Positions 30,301 to 36,991 of a stretch of DNA of 64,000 bases are shown here, piece by piece (the first letter of the stretch is position 1; every line of letters starts with the position of its first letter). The translations under genes and the position numbers were made by a program. This DNA comes from a virus. The notes beneath the pieces were generated by a model that saw nothing but the letters and a program-made list of their open reading frames with translations, searched no databases and was not told the DNA's origin. The DNA is taken from IMG/VR virus record IMGVR_UViG_3300027974_000020, positions 1 to 64,000 of that record; one strand, written 5' to 3'.

Positions 30301-31864
30301 GAACATAAAAGCTTATATTTCTTCCATCGTTCCACTCTGATACAATATTTGTTTTTAGTATATCATCGTAGTATGCAGCAGCTTTTATGAGCGATGCCCC
30401 GTAAGGACTTACTTCGTATGTCCCAGTCCCAACTGTTACTGTTCCAGTTTTTACATCTGCATCTTCTGTAGATTTTTTTTCATCAGTTGTCTTCATTAAG
30501 AAACTTTCATTTACATAACTATGAAGAGCACCCGCTGCCTTTCCCATAAACTGCCTATATTTACCCCAGTGTATTGCTTGATTAAAATCGTTAATCATAG
30601 GCAGTAACGGTTTATGATTAAAATTTAAAAGCTCTACATCAACCGCTAAAGCAAATGGAAAATTTGGAACTGTTGATATAGATAAGCTCGATAGAGCTAC
30701 GGCAGTTATTCCATGGACCGTATTAAGGTAGTGGTTTCTGATTGGAAGAAACGGAGAGTATTTAAATGCAGCCACTAATCCACGAAGCGAAGATAAAAAC
30801 TTATCTATTTTTTGGTCACTTGCACCATCGGTTTTAAAATCAATTTCATAGTTATCTTTAAGAACTATCTTTGAAGCGTCATCTATGCTTATTCCCCAAA
30901 TTTCTTCATAGTTGGGAAAAAATAATCTCATTTTTATAGAGCTTTCTTTATAACCAGAATTAAACTTAGGAGTATTTTTTTGCCTTAGTGCTCCGCCTGT
31001 TAAGCTGCCAGTTTTAAAAGCCGTATTTACATCTATCGATAGTGGTGGAACAAAAAAATTCGCCGCACCAATTCGTAAATGGAAAACATCTGGAGAAGTT
31101 GGTTGATTATTTTGCCTGTACGGAGAATTGTCTAATACTTTTTTCATTCTCTTTGCCGTATTTTCAAAATTAAATGCCATTGTAAATACGGCTTCCTTAA
31201 ATGATTGATTGGAATCATTTAACCCTCGGCCAAAAGCTTTTTCAAGACTTGCTATAAAGTCTTTCATATTATTAACGCTGTCGTCAGACTCGCCATTAAC
31301 CTCACCACCACTTGTTGAGTAGTCGGCGGTTACTGCTATTGCGTCAAATAAAAATGTTACAAGACTAGGAAAATAACTATTAATAATGCTAAGAGTAATA
31401 GGATCATATGATATGTTTCTAACAACATTGGTGAGTCTTGTTAACCAAGCTGTATCTCTGGTTGGATTAAGCGCGTCTGCGGCACCCGTTTTTGCAGAAG
31501 AGATAGAAGATAGTCTTTGTTTACCAAACTCTGAAATGGGAAATGACCAAAAAGCTAAATCATACAACCCTGTATCTATAAGTTTTTTAAATAATTTAGA
31601 TTTAGATTTTCTATCTAAAACTTTAATTCTATCTATATCAGATCCACTAAAAACTCTTAATGTAGCGGCTTTGCTTTCTTCATAATTCTGGCCCAAGCCC
31701 CCAAGAACACTATACTTAAGCATCTGCTCAAAGTTATTTCTTGTAACAGCTTGGAATCTGTTATCCAGTTGTGTTAATAATTTATAAAATGTCTCTTCTG
31801 CTGCGTCAGGAAATACACTAATATATTGATTTTCTGATTCAGATGCATTTTCGTTATTAGACAT
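21350..31864 (-). CDS. Giant baseplate hub polyprotein with C-terminal thermonuclease-like domain, 3504 aa
   Basis: One uninterrupted 10.5-kb frame. Two related modules at residues about 258-415 (STVPNFPFALAVDVELL) and 758-890 (NTIPGFPHVYEVNISLIDF) suggest an internal duplication of a tail-hub domain. Residues about 1370-1430 (LKPGVRVHLRGGYG ... LFNGVISQVELG) and about 2895-2930 (GNPDIRPHDIVYIAD) resemble late-control/hub beta-barrel domains. Gly/Ala-rich hydrophobic stretches lie near 1670-1705 and 3058-3095. Residues about 3230-3350 look like a staphylococcal-nuclease domain: VIDADTI, KVRFDGINAPEK and YDRTLATIFY keep the Arg35, Glu43 and Arg87 equivalents, with Asn at the Asp40 position. 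Role inferred: central hub and membrane- or wall-penetrating device. About 70 CGG triplets on this strand are all out of frame. Confidence 0.8.
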   Translation of the reverse strand: MSNNENASESENQYISVFPDAAEETFYKLLTQLDNRFQAVTRNNFEQMLKYSVLGGLGQNYEESKAATLRVFSGSDIDRIKVLDRKSKSKLFKKLIDTGLYDLAFWSFPISEFGKQRLSSISSAKTGAADALNPTRDTAWLTRLTNVVRNISYDPITLSIINSYFPSLVTFLFDAIAVTADYSTSGGEVNGESDDSVNNMKDFIASLEKAFGRGLNDSNQSFKEAVFTMAFNFENTAKRMKKVLDNSPYRQNNQPTSPDVFHLRIGAANFFVPPLSIDVNTAFKTGSLTGGALRQKNTPKFNSGYKESSIKMRLFFPNYEEIWGISIDDASKIVLKDNYEIDFKTDGASDQKIDKFLSSLRGLVAAFKYSPFLPIRNHYLNTVHGITAVALSSLSISTVPNFPFALAVDVELLNFNHKPLLPMINDFNQAIHWGKYRQFMGKAAGALHSYVNESFLMKTTDEKKSTEDADVKTGTVTVGTGTYEVSPYGASLIKAAAYYDDILKTNIVSEWNDGRNISFYVPAETQTKIFLPDATSFRNDEERLFSDQGQDYWGKILNGFGIDINESAGYGLSLSGTYSLSKNTGINPNIRYHLLTIMDILTAGLNDNEYRKKVYSYAATLFVKENSLDGVEQSYILDFDSTNIPAQAGTKTYIFNSVSYEDTNLQTMKKLLKDIAKTSKGLLEQQTKAIADSQARKAGIEVPNTVAQGSTAYKNIYNRVKDQIKQGFNLTLYEKFFKSAPIEELLEAARAKQGAFTFREWEVPMLKIDLDPAAAIVTGVSLTLGNNIAKLQLQMQDEPTYQHIGGKDTFINISMKIIGEKELTKLKRIFDHVNALARLEHSTGVLGFIGIKNIVTALSGVKYVLPSNFSVNTIPGFPHVYEVNISLIDFDVFQQAREKLDSNQQRELIEHFSTKRNPFLRIKQMWGLFNAYPDLPLEVKNNKNETVGHLDPDFYFRSFDMFDKDIINNISTAPKELDIPNPNDGVGQKITKEMHSHIANEIVNFLRTYPSSDSTNGLVQDARKQVLNDVIYFIEKTDINFDQFISVFEKVIYDPNYFGMDNSNERSRINFLKKNLITDYLEYTETEDEAVGEFMNKVSSAPYQVGSISSGSSELLSELKATLAGKYNLKDEELVSFDPDELEFHHIINIYPIKDKDEPSKIPASIQTALGTNLGYIDSDKDGRFYLTLDGVNVKKTEKGAKIEPRGISDKHSDPSYSATKSAIAGSTAYSNYQQPYSHGAGTSPEVMNSSKPVDTVESHWEKMLVDTQYRDVSGRMLRAFPTYMLWLIDEGGYFAGVKLFDNFYGLQSIIDFSVIQSEDLLGDTLVFRVSNLYSKLSTKESSSFFSVDSEYSQDNPGLTDGLSSIIDVTLNKARNVLAHMQNDYVVDIENIRLKPGVRVHLRGGYGANPNSLQTLFNGVISQVELGEIVTVTAQSDAIELGAVVNSTNKKGDSGKIDGGINTGLWLSEPRDLMVRLLSMGASRFREGIAYANRGLVFSENKFGIRHFGSIVYEPLTTDEERKHQARIDAIADAYNAVGTGDASGSGRAALDMAVGTNEFRTPVFSLMNQLWSNFSQSRDFEIFKRNIYPGNGTGIAQFLGGDLGDGWTSVSSITPVSQPNERIEYLSRLTDRSWNGLVQKYGEENPDAKTAIEGLTGAGKIRDNTGSATTGSAITMGGLIGIAAVVGGPIGITVGVGAGLLGVLGTRGGNSIFNMLGLTSTLDDDMPGFDEVSFRAQTYMRSVWDLFQTCAKLLPNYIVAVRPFEDRSTVFYGKPHWLYTSGVVPVTTGYPGNEKMGELGISMGPKIVSPDFELSKIITEINKNSSSYADANAFLRDTELTDTIAELTSLQKNAQQYYGTSAKLKGQVINFDSNKSKSLINSAGKTVGKIPKTKGVVTMGFHLPVYPVFNGQNKTTSTVISSSLVHSQIPQLPSRFRFPMFTNRADVRGDYGLENFAFQYDSIDGYSKFRRGLDITEDVLNTTATIGELFTNAPLVAGKWAFRKIFGSGDDDGIASETNQDVYDNYIESVTSVYGDSFASNLFLDNINVIERKLSPEQISDVAQNSYNFTIPIEDVIGSESFVISMPLPRKTNTSEIDFSEWGMPRSVADEQFYIAMRWPYKPNLNESEISKFTKKYFNSETNQLIGSVQDYKNAHVLVYNPDTNNGVVCKPAYFLWGENKSNFLSEGTSSGSSEYNLDIDEKTIDAVVSPDAAYFLGIVSGDDVIFSDGQKKLFNKGKGYSDLPIPRECYFAFVPNTIPLGVATSAFVPGKKFTLVDDSDKQLEDFLIGFGNFEATDNILKATQKAGYKGAGLSGGIQGFVPDRLDDYEKYRTSVGEYYSLAELSPDSIFTYSGNYTDYYKNIYGDIATVTSRDKGYDILDKESAETGDPLTFSADGRKQFKEVFSLADSISIEARKYYDEGYDQSVSVIAGDGRNLDIAQDIWDQFRFGYHTYSSVKTIFFDTFGLDPDSQDDFSQEIMSAFVDGNIPKDIFKKFKDTGGTANDEFAILFGNEEAASRTAAIEFARKNFIDAPASESGLIEYFNLMTLDKIKAFRQNFLIDNSEVLEELSGQKPTEDNPLIKTPQQLFLVVVGLFRQAMWADPYARAWLVLRPSRKIGAGLGTAAGRDQWDFRAIDKIFAAFINPNNTYAKDKKKFLQLLYNNKGEGSTASNFVTRATSGLDNFWDRNIGPIFSAMGTALTGMINMFKLNMLQTGYGLSQVGSLSKQANILNRALNDSIYYQLGRSGSLLRAVDNPFTREYGEPVVEIREPFQRIHYLSSFSHILSNQIQETTTNVSTVITAVSDGKYPVTVALDKGAPAERQMESTVETGIYFDNIVGSGFFGFLHPFLHPFETGRGLSKNATGAPDELAAKRVALSHLKENIKDIYSGELLIVGNPDIRPHDIVYIADVYERMYGLFEVEQVIHHFTSELGFVTSITPNALVTVNDPAKWFMTSWIDSWMNMQAIRNDTRLFLDAIRADNSGITLGGDISLDRLAENLNPQMLGGIQYTHGSSALIKDVVASLTHGSFDSSTTFTDAIRNQAGINGNNGTVSGGTAAAAITGVVGGSAAVGLVGGSALLGLAAVPIFGQLAWKGWQWVRDNLLDQHGCYVQYLNKNGQPMDAGLSYNQGMVVGRYHSKALLPGMLGVRRKVRTSDGYAYVRSDDIFKSLGWQETEIKELVRYISYENALVHAQVLNLSGLGPEKTTFEPFFKIFCRLDTTTGIEESGVIDADTIHVIDILSNAKIKVRFDGINAPEKSIITSAYYNQQPSEVEIIDKSSPGFKSTQFTLNALKNKVFLLRVKKSRETGGLASESDIENFEPGAGFNKETNYLKEIYDRTLATIFYNVSGEKLISLKDFVYNLFVSNNFNKSKIEKAFKDSFFDSVMRTKYQVIFDSIYSSALVDHISNYIIGNSEITNPELRKLFCAMVEMKRLEQIYKSASRWPMVLWDEYYDDGTPYTLNWELVVNNLATVFTNDLLTESDSVNKAIDSVGIPTKVE

Positions 31865-31867
31865 AGT

Positions 31868-32329
31868 TTATATTAAATTATTTCTTTTGTTTATTAAACT
31901 TACAATTTGGGAAGAAGATCCTTCCATAGTATTATTTGTTCTATTGTCAATTATACTTCTAAAATTTCTTTTTGTAAAAGAATTTTGTTTTAAATCTCCA
32001 GAGTGAGAGGCAAAGTTTTTATTATATCTGGCTTTTTGGATTGATGGATTTAAGTATCCAGTTCCATTCATTTGGATGTGTGTCGAAGATCCCTTGTCTA
32101 AGCCCTCCCAGGAGCCCTTGAGAGCGTCAGATTGCCCCATGGTGCCCTTTGGTGCATATTCGACGCTTTTGGCTCCAGAAACGTCTGAGCCGCTTGATAT
32201 GTTCTTGCTGGAAGCTATCCTTGCTGCATACTTATTCGAGGTTTGCGTTCTTGGACTAGTATCTATTCTTTTAGACGCAGCGTCTTTTAAATTTTTATTT
32301 TGTTTGTCTGCACCAAAAATCATATACAT
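31868..32329 (-). CDS. Small basic structural-region protein, 153 aa
   Basis: A Lys/Ser/Asn-rich, low-complexity protein with no recognised domain, membrane segment or signal peptide, between the tape-measure-region genes and the giant hub. Two starts are possible. ATG 32329 has AAGG only three bases away, while ATG 32323 has AAGG nine bases upstream and may be the true start. It could be a hub or tape-measure adaptor, or a scaffold for baseplate assembly; this is from position only. Confidence 0.6.
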   Translation of the reverse strand: MYMIFGADKQNKNLKDAASKRIDTSPRTQTSNKYAARIASSKNISSGSDVSGAKSVEYAPKGTMGQSDALKGSWEGLDKGSSTHIQMNGTGYLNPSIQKARYNKNFASHSGDLKQNSFTKRNFRSIIDNRTNNTMEGSSSQIVSLINKRNNLI

Positions 32330-32334
32330 TAACC

Positions 32335-34623
32335 TTAATACGAGCTAGCTAGCTGCTGATAAGGATCTGTCCCAACTTGCGGGATTCCAGAATACATAGT
32401 AGTGTCCATGTCGAAGTTTCCGAGCCCCATAGCCATGTCTTGGAATTGAGAAACCTGTCTTCTATTGCCGTATAAGTTAACTTTATAACTTACTCCTGGA
32501 TTATAAGAAGTGGTTCCTATTTGCGGAATTTCTGCAAGCCTGTTTGGATACTGGCCTTCATAGGCTGATCCACCAGGAAGTAAAGGTGGACCTTGAACTT
32601 TTTCTGGAGTATGATCTTTAAAATGTTGATATGCAAAACTGCCGACTATTAAAGCGCCTGCTGCATATATTGAACTTCTAAATAAATTATCATTTTTAAA
32701 TAAGTTTTTTAATTCACCAGATTTAATATATTCAGAGAACCTAACATACTTACCTTTTGCATTCATGAAGGCAGTGTAGTCTTCATCGTTCATGGCTGCG
32801 TTAATTGCTTTCCTTAGGTTGTCATCACCGGTAAATGTTGTTTGACCTGTTGCGCCTAAGGCCTGAACTGTTGCTTGATCTTGTTGAAGTGCTTGGTTTG
32901 TTGCGTGAACCCTAACTGCTCTAGCTCTTCTTCTTGCCAAAGCAGCTTCTTCTTCAGTTGCGCCTTCTATTTCCTTACCTAATGCCGCTTGTGCCAAAAG
33001 ACTTTCTTCTCGTGAAGCTGTGCCAGTGTTAAGGATATCTGTAAAGTATTTATCAATTTGAGATGCACTAGTCGTGTTTGTTGCTACTAAATCATTTAAT
33101 ACTTGTTCTTCTAAATCTCCAGCTGCAATCCTGATTGCTCCTGCTGTTCTTTTTACTCTTGCAGTTGTAACTTGTCCGGCAAAATTCTCATCATCTAAAT
33201 AATAAAGTCTTGATAAATCCATACCGCGTTGGCGAGTTAATGATTGTCTTTCAGCTGCAACTTTATCTACGGCATTTATTATTTCTTCTTTTGATAGACC
33301 AGTAATTTGTTGTGCCCCGGTAATATCCTCTGAGACTTGCTGACCTAATCTGTATCTTCTTTCATCTGATAATATTTTTTCGTATTCTGAAGATTCATTT
33401 AATAATTTAGCTGTTGCATCTTGATATGATTCTGCGTGTTTATCAAGCAGGACGTTGGCTACTTTCCTTGCTTCTTCAGAGACATTTGTCGCAGCAAGAA
33501 TATGATCTTGTGGCATTGAGGTAAGATTAAGTCTCTTTATTAAATCAAATTGAGTTCTAGTTTCTTCTCCAATTTTATTTAACTTTGCTAACGATGCGTA
33601 TTTATGGTCTGCGGATGCTCCAAATAATCTGGTCAATGCTGCTCTACGCTCAGCTTCAGAAAGTGGAACATTCAATAAATCTTTTTCTAATTCATCTAAT
33701 TGAGTACCAGTTAACGTTTGAGCACCCCTTGCATCTTTTATTCCTTTTTGAATAGATGTAAATAGATCCTCTATATCAGATCTTGAAAGTCTATCTTCTA
33801 ATAAGATTTGATCTATTACTGGTCTTAGACTTGCGTCAAATTGTCCACCAAATTCCTGGGAAGTCATTAACGCAGTTGCTCCACCTATTCTTTCGCCTAA
33901 AGTTTTAACAGATTGTTTACCAATTATATCTATATTTAATCCATCTATTATTTGTTCACTAGTATAACCAAGTGCTTTAAGAGCTGCATTTTGTATGGCT
34001 ACTTGATCTCCGCCTTGAATAATAGCTTGAGATACTAATTCATTAATATTTTTTATATTTCCTACAAAACGAGAACTTGAATAGTTAATGCTTGTGTCAA
34101 TTGCTGTTTCTGAAGAAACTAGTCCTATTTGTTTTCTTAAAATATTTTTTAATTTGCCACTTATTTGAGCATTGTTTTCTATCAAATTAATATAATCATC
34201 AAATTGATTTAGTGTAGAACCAACAACCATAGTTCTATTTACGTAAACACCAAGTATGTTTCCTTCTTCTAGGGCTGCTGTTTCCATTTTTCTAAATACA
34301 GAATGAGTTAAAAGAGCTTGTAAGCCTTCATCATTTGAATTTGCTTGAACCAATGATGTTAATTGTGTTCTCATTGCCTTTTGATCGGTAATTGATAGTG
34401 CGTTCTTCAAATCCGTATACAAACCACTATTTAAACCGCTCTTATATTTGTCAACCAATTCCCCCATCTGTTTATCCAAAGTAAAATCAAATGCACCTTC
34501 ATCTTGAAATACTTTATAGATATTGCTTCTACTATACAGATCTGTATTCTTTAATGCAGATGGTCCATACTTAACAAGGTTTTGGAGCATTGTGTCATCC
34601 ATCATCCCTATGCTTCTGCCCAT
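32335..34623 (-). CDS. Tape-measure-region protein, 3' part of frameshifted gene, 762-codon ORF
   Basis: A mostly helical protein with a single hydrophobic segment at about residues 648-668 (SSIYAAGALIVGSFAYQHF) and a Tyr/Gly-rich C-terminus. The ATG at 34623 has no ribosome site. The frame is open and coding-like upstream across the apparent gap (GDYTAGQFLLNLTG, SFSEREVEEVLF), with no ATG, GTG or TTG there. I infer that it is the C-terminal 797 residues of a protein of about 1551 residues begun by the 754-codon ORF, joined at CGG 34730-34732. It may be part of the tail-lumen or membrane-channel apparatus. Confidence 0.7.
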   Translation of the reverse strand: MGRSIGMMDDTMLQNLVKYGPSALKNTDLYSRSNIYKVFQDEGAFDFTLDKQMGELVDKYKSGLNSGLYTDLKNALSITDQKAMRTQLTSLVQANSNDEGLQALLTHSVFRKMETAALEEGNILGVYVNRTMVVGSTLNQFDDYINLIENNAQISGKLKNILRKQIGLVSSETAIDTSINYSSSRFVGNIKNINELVSQAIIQGGDQVAIQNAALKALGYTSEQIIDGLNIDIIGKQSVKTLGERIGGATALMTSQEFGGQFDASLRPVIDQILLEDRLSRSDIEDLFTSIQKGIKDARGAQTLTGTQLDELEKDLLNVPLSEAERRAALTRLFGASADHKYASLAKLNKIGEETRTQFDLIKRLNLTSMPQDHILAATNVSEEARKVANVLLDKHAESYQDATAKLLNESSEYEKILSDERRYRLGQQVSEDITGAQQITGLSKEEIINAVDKVAAERQSLTRQRGMDLSRLYYLDDENFAGQVTTARVKRTAGAIRIAAGDLEEQVLNDLVATNTTSASQIDKYFTDILNTGTASREESLLAQAALGKEIEGATEEEAALARRRARAVRVHATNQALQQDQATVQALGATGQTTFTGDDNLRKAINAAMNDEDYTAFMNAKGKYVRFSEYIKSGELKNLFKNDNLFRSSIYAAGALIVGSFAYQHFKDHTPEKVQGPPLLPGGSAYEGQYPNRLAEIPQIGTTSYNPGVSYKVNLYGNRRQVSQFQDMAMGLGNFDMDTTMYSGIPQVGTDPYQQLASSY

Positions 34624-34726
34624 TTGATTATATGTCTTAAATAAGACTTCTTCTACTTCTCTTTCAGAAAAAGAAAGACCACCTGATTGACCAGTTAAGT
34701 TTAATAAAAATTGACCAGCTGTATAA

Positions 34727-36991
34727 TCACCGTTGGTTAGATAACTCAGACAAAGCTTTTATAAAATCTTCTTTTTCACCAAATAGAGCTTTTATAGTTC
34801 TCATATCATCTAATTTTGCACTAGCGATAATACTTTCCTGCACACCAGAAGGTTGTCTTGTTAAGCTAAAAGCTAATCTTTTATTTCCTGCTGCATCATC
34901 ATAGGTTGTAAGTCTTGGCAAGCCTTTGTCGTCCAAGTCGAATCCACCCAATGATTGAAAGAATTCTGGAACTGCACCAGGTGCAAAAAATAATCTTCCA
35001 TTACTAATTCTAAATTTTAATAACTCTGCTGTTTCCGTTTGGCCAGCTAATTTAAAATTAATATTTTCTATACCCTTACCAAGTATCGATCTTTCTCCCC
35101 CGCCTAAAGCTGCTGCAGTCTCAGTGCTTACTGCAAATCTTGATACGTTAGGCATTGTGGGTAAATATCTTGCTTGCCCTTCTTTTGTGGTCATTCTAAA
35201 GGCTTCTGATGCGAACGTGCTGTGGAGCAAGTTCATCATTTCTGGAGATTGTTTAGGCCCTATACCTGATTGATGTAGTTCAAGAATTCTTCTTGCATAT
35301 TCTTGGTTTCTTACTTTTGCCGACCTTACAGAAGCTGGAAGATTTGAAAGATCTTCTGTAATGTTTTTATTTAACATATTTCTAATTTTTTCAGGAAGAA
35401 CATCTGAATTTATTGCGTCTTGAAAATCACCCATTACTTGAGCTGAATACTGCTGCATTGATTGAAGTTCTTCTGGACTTGCAAATATTTCAGGATGGAA
35501 TGCAACAGAGACGGGATCAGCATACACATTGCCACTTGATGAACCAAAACCGCTAATAGTTATAAAGTTTTTTGATCCAGCTAAGCCTATTTCTTCTTTC
35601 ATTCCAGATCTGCCTATTATCATGGCTACATCTTCGAAACCAGTACCTAATTCCCTAATATCAAATGCTGTTTTTATTCCAGCTCCACCATAATATCCTC
35701 TACCAGTTACTTGATAGAGATTTTCTGCCGAACCCATAACACTTTTTCTTTCCTCCAATTGTGCCAGTTTTTGCATCAGCTGCTGTCTATTTGCTGGAGA
35801 TGTTGAACTTGTTATGTTTTGTTTTAGTTGTTTTATTTGGATATCTAATTCTTTAACTGCTCTATCGGTAACTCTTTTATTCAAAACTGCAATACCATCA
35901 AATTCTTTTTCTGCGTCATCCATAAACTGCTTAAAGACTTTATAATCATCGTCACTCAATATGCCTTTTACTTGTTGTATTAAATCTTTATTACTTCCAG
36001 ATTTGGATATAAGATCTCTTACATCTGATCTTCCAAGAACATTATTTATAAATGCTTGTGGATCTTGAACTAAGTTTCCTAAAGATTTTTCTAAAATGGT
36101 TGCTGAATCTATTTGCCTTATTGCTTTTTGTTCTAGTGAATTTGCATTACCTAATCCAAGTTGCTTTCTTAAAATCTCTAAACCCTCTTCAATAACAACA
36201 GCCTTAGGGTCTTTAACTCCTAGGGCTGCTTTTAAAGTGTCTTCAGTTATAGTTATATCTCTTTCTGAGATTAAACCTTTCATTCTTTTAGTGATCTTTT
36301 CCATGAATGCATCTATTGGTTTATTGCCATTTTGTAATGGATCAAAAATACTAGCAAATTTTTCTTGATTAAATATTGGATTACCAATAACACTTAACAT
36401 GTAATAGGTTTCTTCGTCGGATAATATTTTTCCACCAACTTTGAATTGCAGTAAGTTTGCACCTTCTTCATCTATAAAAGGAATAAAGCCACCTTTATTT
36501 GGACCCGTTTCCGACATTTTTCTTATTGCTTGAAGAAAGTCTTTTGGCTTTGACCCCTTTTGTGTTTTACTTGCTATTATATTTGCACTTACGTCTGTCC
36601 CAATAGAAGAAACGTCTATGCCCATTGCCTTGAGTTTTGCTGCAGTTGCTGGATCTAAACTTTTTTCTTTTAGATTTTTTTGTATTTCACTTAATATTTC
36701 TCCAACTTGTGCATACTTTGGATTATTTGGATTGTTTATTAAGTTTGATACAGAACCGGATGCCGCAGTTAGAGATTCAAACTGTGTCATCATTAATGAG
36801 CTTGCGCGAACAAATGCCTCTTGTGGACTACTCAATCTTTCGCCTGTTGCAGAAACAACATATTCTATAACATTTGTGGATGGATTTAATTCCACCCTTA
36901 TAACTCCGCCTCTACCCATATCTGTTTTTCTAAGCGATTGTTGTGCAGCAGAAAGTCTCTTTGTTGGATCTTTAATAAAATCGTATAACAT
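34727..36991 (-). CDS. Tape-measure-region protein, 5' part of frameshifted gene, 754 aa
   Basis: The start ATG at 36991 overlaps the stop of the 2207-codon gene as TAATG. The protein is helical and hydrophilic, with long charged helices (KELDIQIKQLKQNI, LAQLEERKSVMG), and no enzyme motif. It lies between the large tape-measure-like protein and the hub, where phages keep tail-lumen proteins. Its last sense codon is CGG, immediately followed by TGA; a +1 shift there leads into the 762-codon frame. The unshifted 754-residue form might also be made, giving two products as with tail chaperones. Confidence 0.7.
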   Translation of the reverse strand: MLYDFIKDPTKRLSAAQQSLRKTDMGRGGVIRVELNPSTNVIEYVVSATGERLSSPQEAFVRASSLMMTQFESLTAASGSVSNLINNPNNPKYAQVGEILSEIQKNLKEKSLDPATAAKLKAMGIDVSSIGTDVSANIIASKTQKGSKPKDFLQAIRKMSETGPNKGGFIPFIDEEGANLLQFKVGGKILSDEETYYMLSVIGNPIFNQEKFASIFDPLQNGNKPIDAFMEKITKRMKGLISERDITITEDTLKAALGVKDPKAVVIEEGLEILRKQLGLGNANSLEQKAIRQIDSATILEKSLGNLVQDPQAFINNVLGRSDVRDLISKSGSNKDLIQQVKGILSDDDYKVFKQFMDDAEKEFDGIAVLNKRVTDRAVKELDIQIKQLKQNITSSTSPANRQQLMQKLAQLEERKSVMGSAENLYQVTGRGYYGGAGIKTAFDIRELGTGFEDVAMIIGRSGMKEEIGLAGSKNFITISGFGSSSGNVYADPVSVAFHPEIFASPEELQSMQQYSAQVMGDFQDAINSDVLPEKIRNMLNKNITEDLSNLPASVRSAKVRNQEYARRILELHQSGIGPKQSPEMMNLLHSTFASEAFRMTTKEGQARYLPTMPNVSRFAVSTETAAALGGGERSILGKGIENINFKLAGQTETAELLKFRISNGRLFFAPGAVPEFFQSLGGFDLDDKGLPRLTTYDDAAGNKRLAFSLTRQPSGVQESIIASAKLDDMRTIKALFGEKEDFIKALSELSNQR
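34729..34732 (-). other. Putative +1 frameshift site, CAA CGG TGA
   Basis: Minus-strand codons run AAC CAA CGG TGA in the 754-codon frame. One base forward reads GGT GAT TAT ACA GCT, leading into the 762-codon frame. Here CGG sits right before the stop, so termination competes directly with the shift, much as in other +1 recoding sites where a slow codon or stop occupies the A site. Confidence 0.65.

Noticed and set aside
15035-36991. Sequencing or assembly indels as the sole cause of the three split genes
   Set aside because: Not excluded, but the junctions are not in homopolymers, and all three hit the one codon absent elsewhere; random errors would not choose it. A systematic error at A(C)GG remains possible and is listed as a refuting result.
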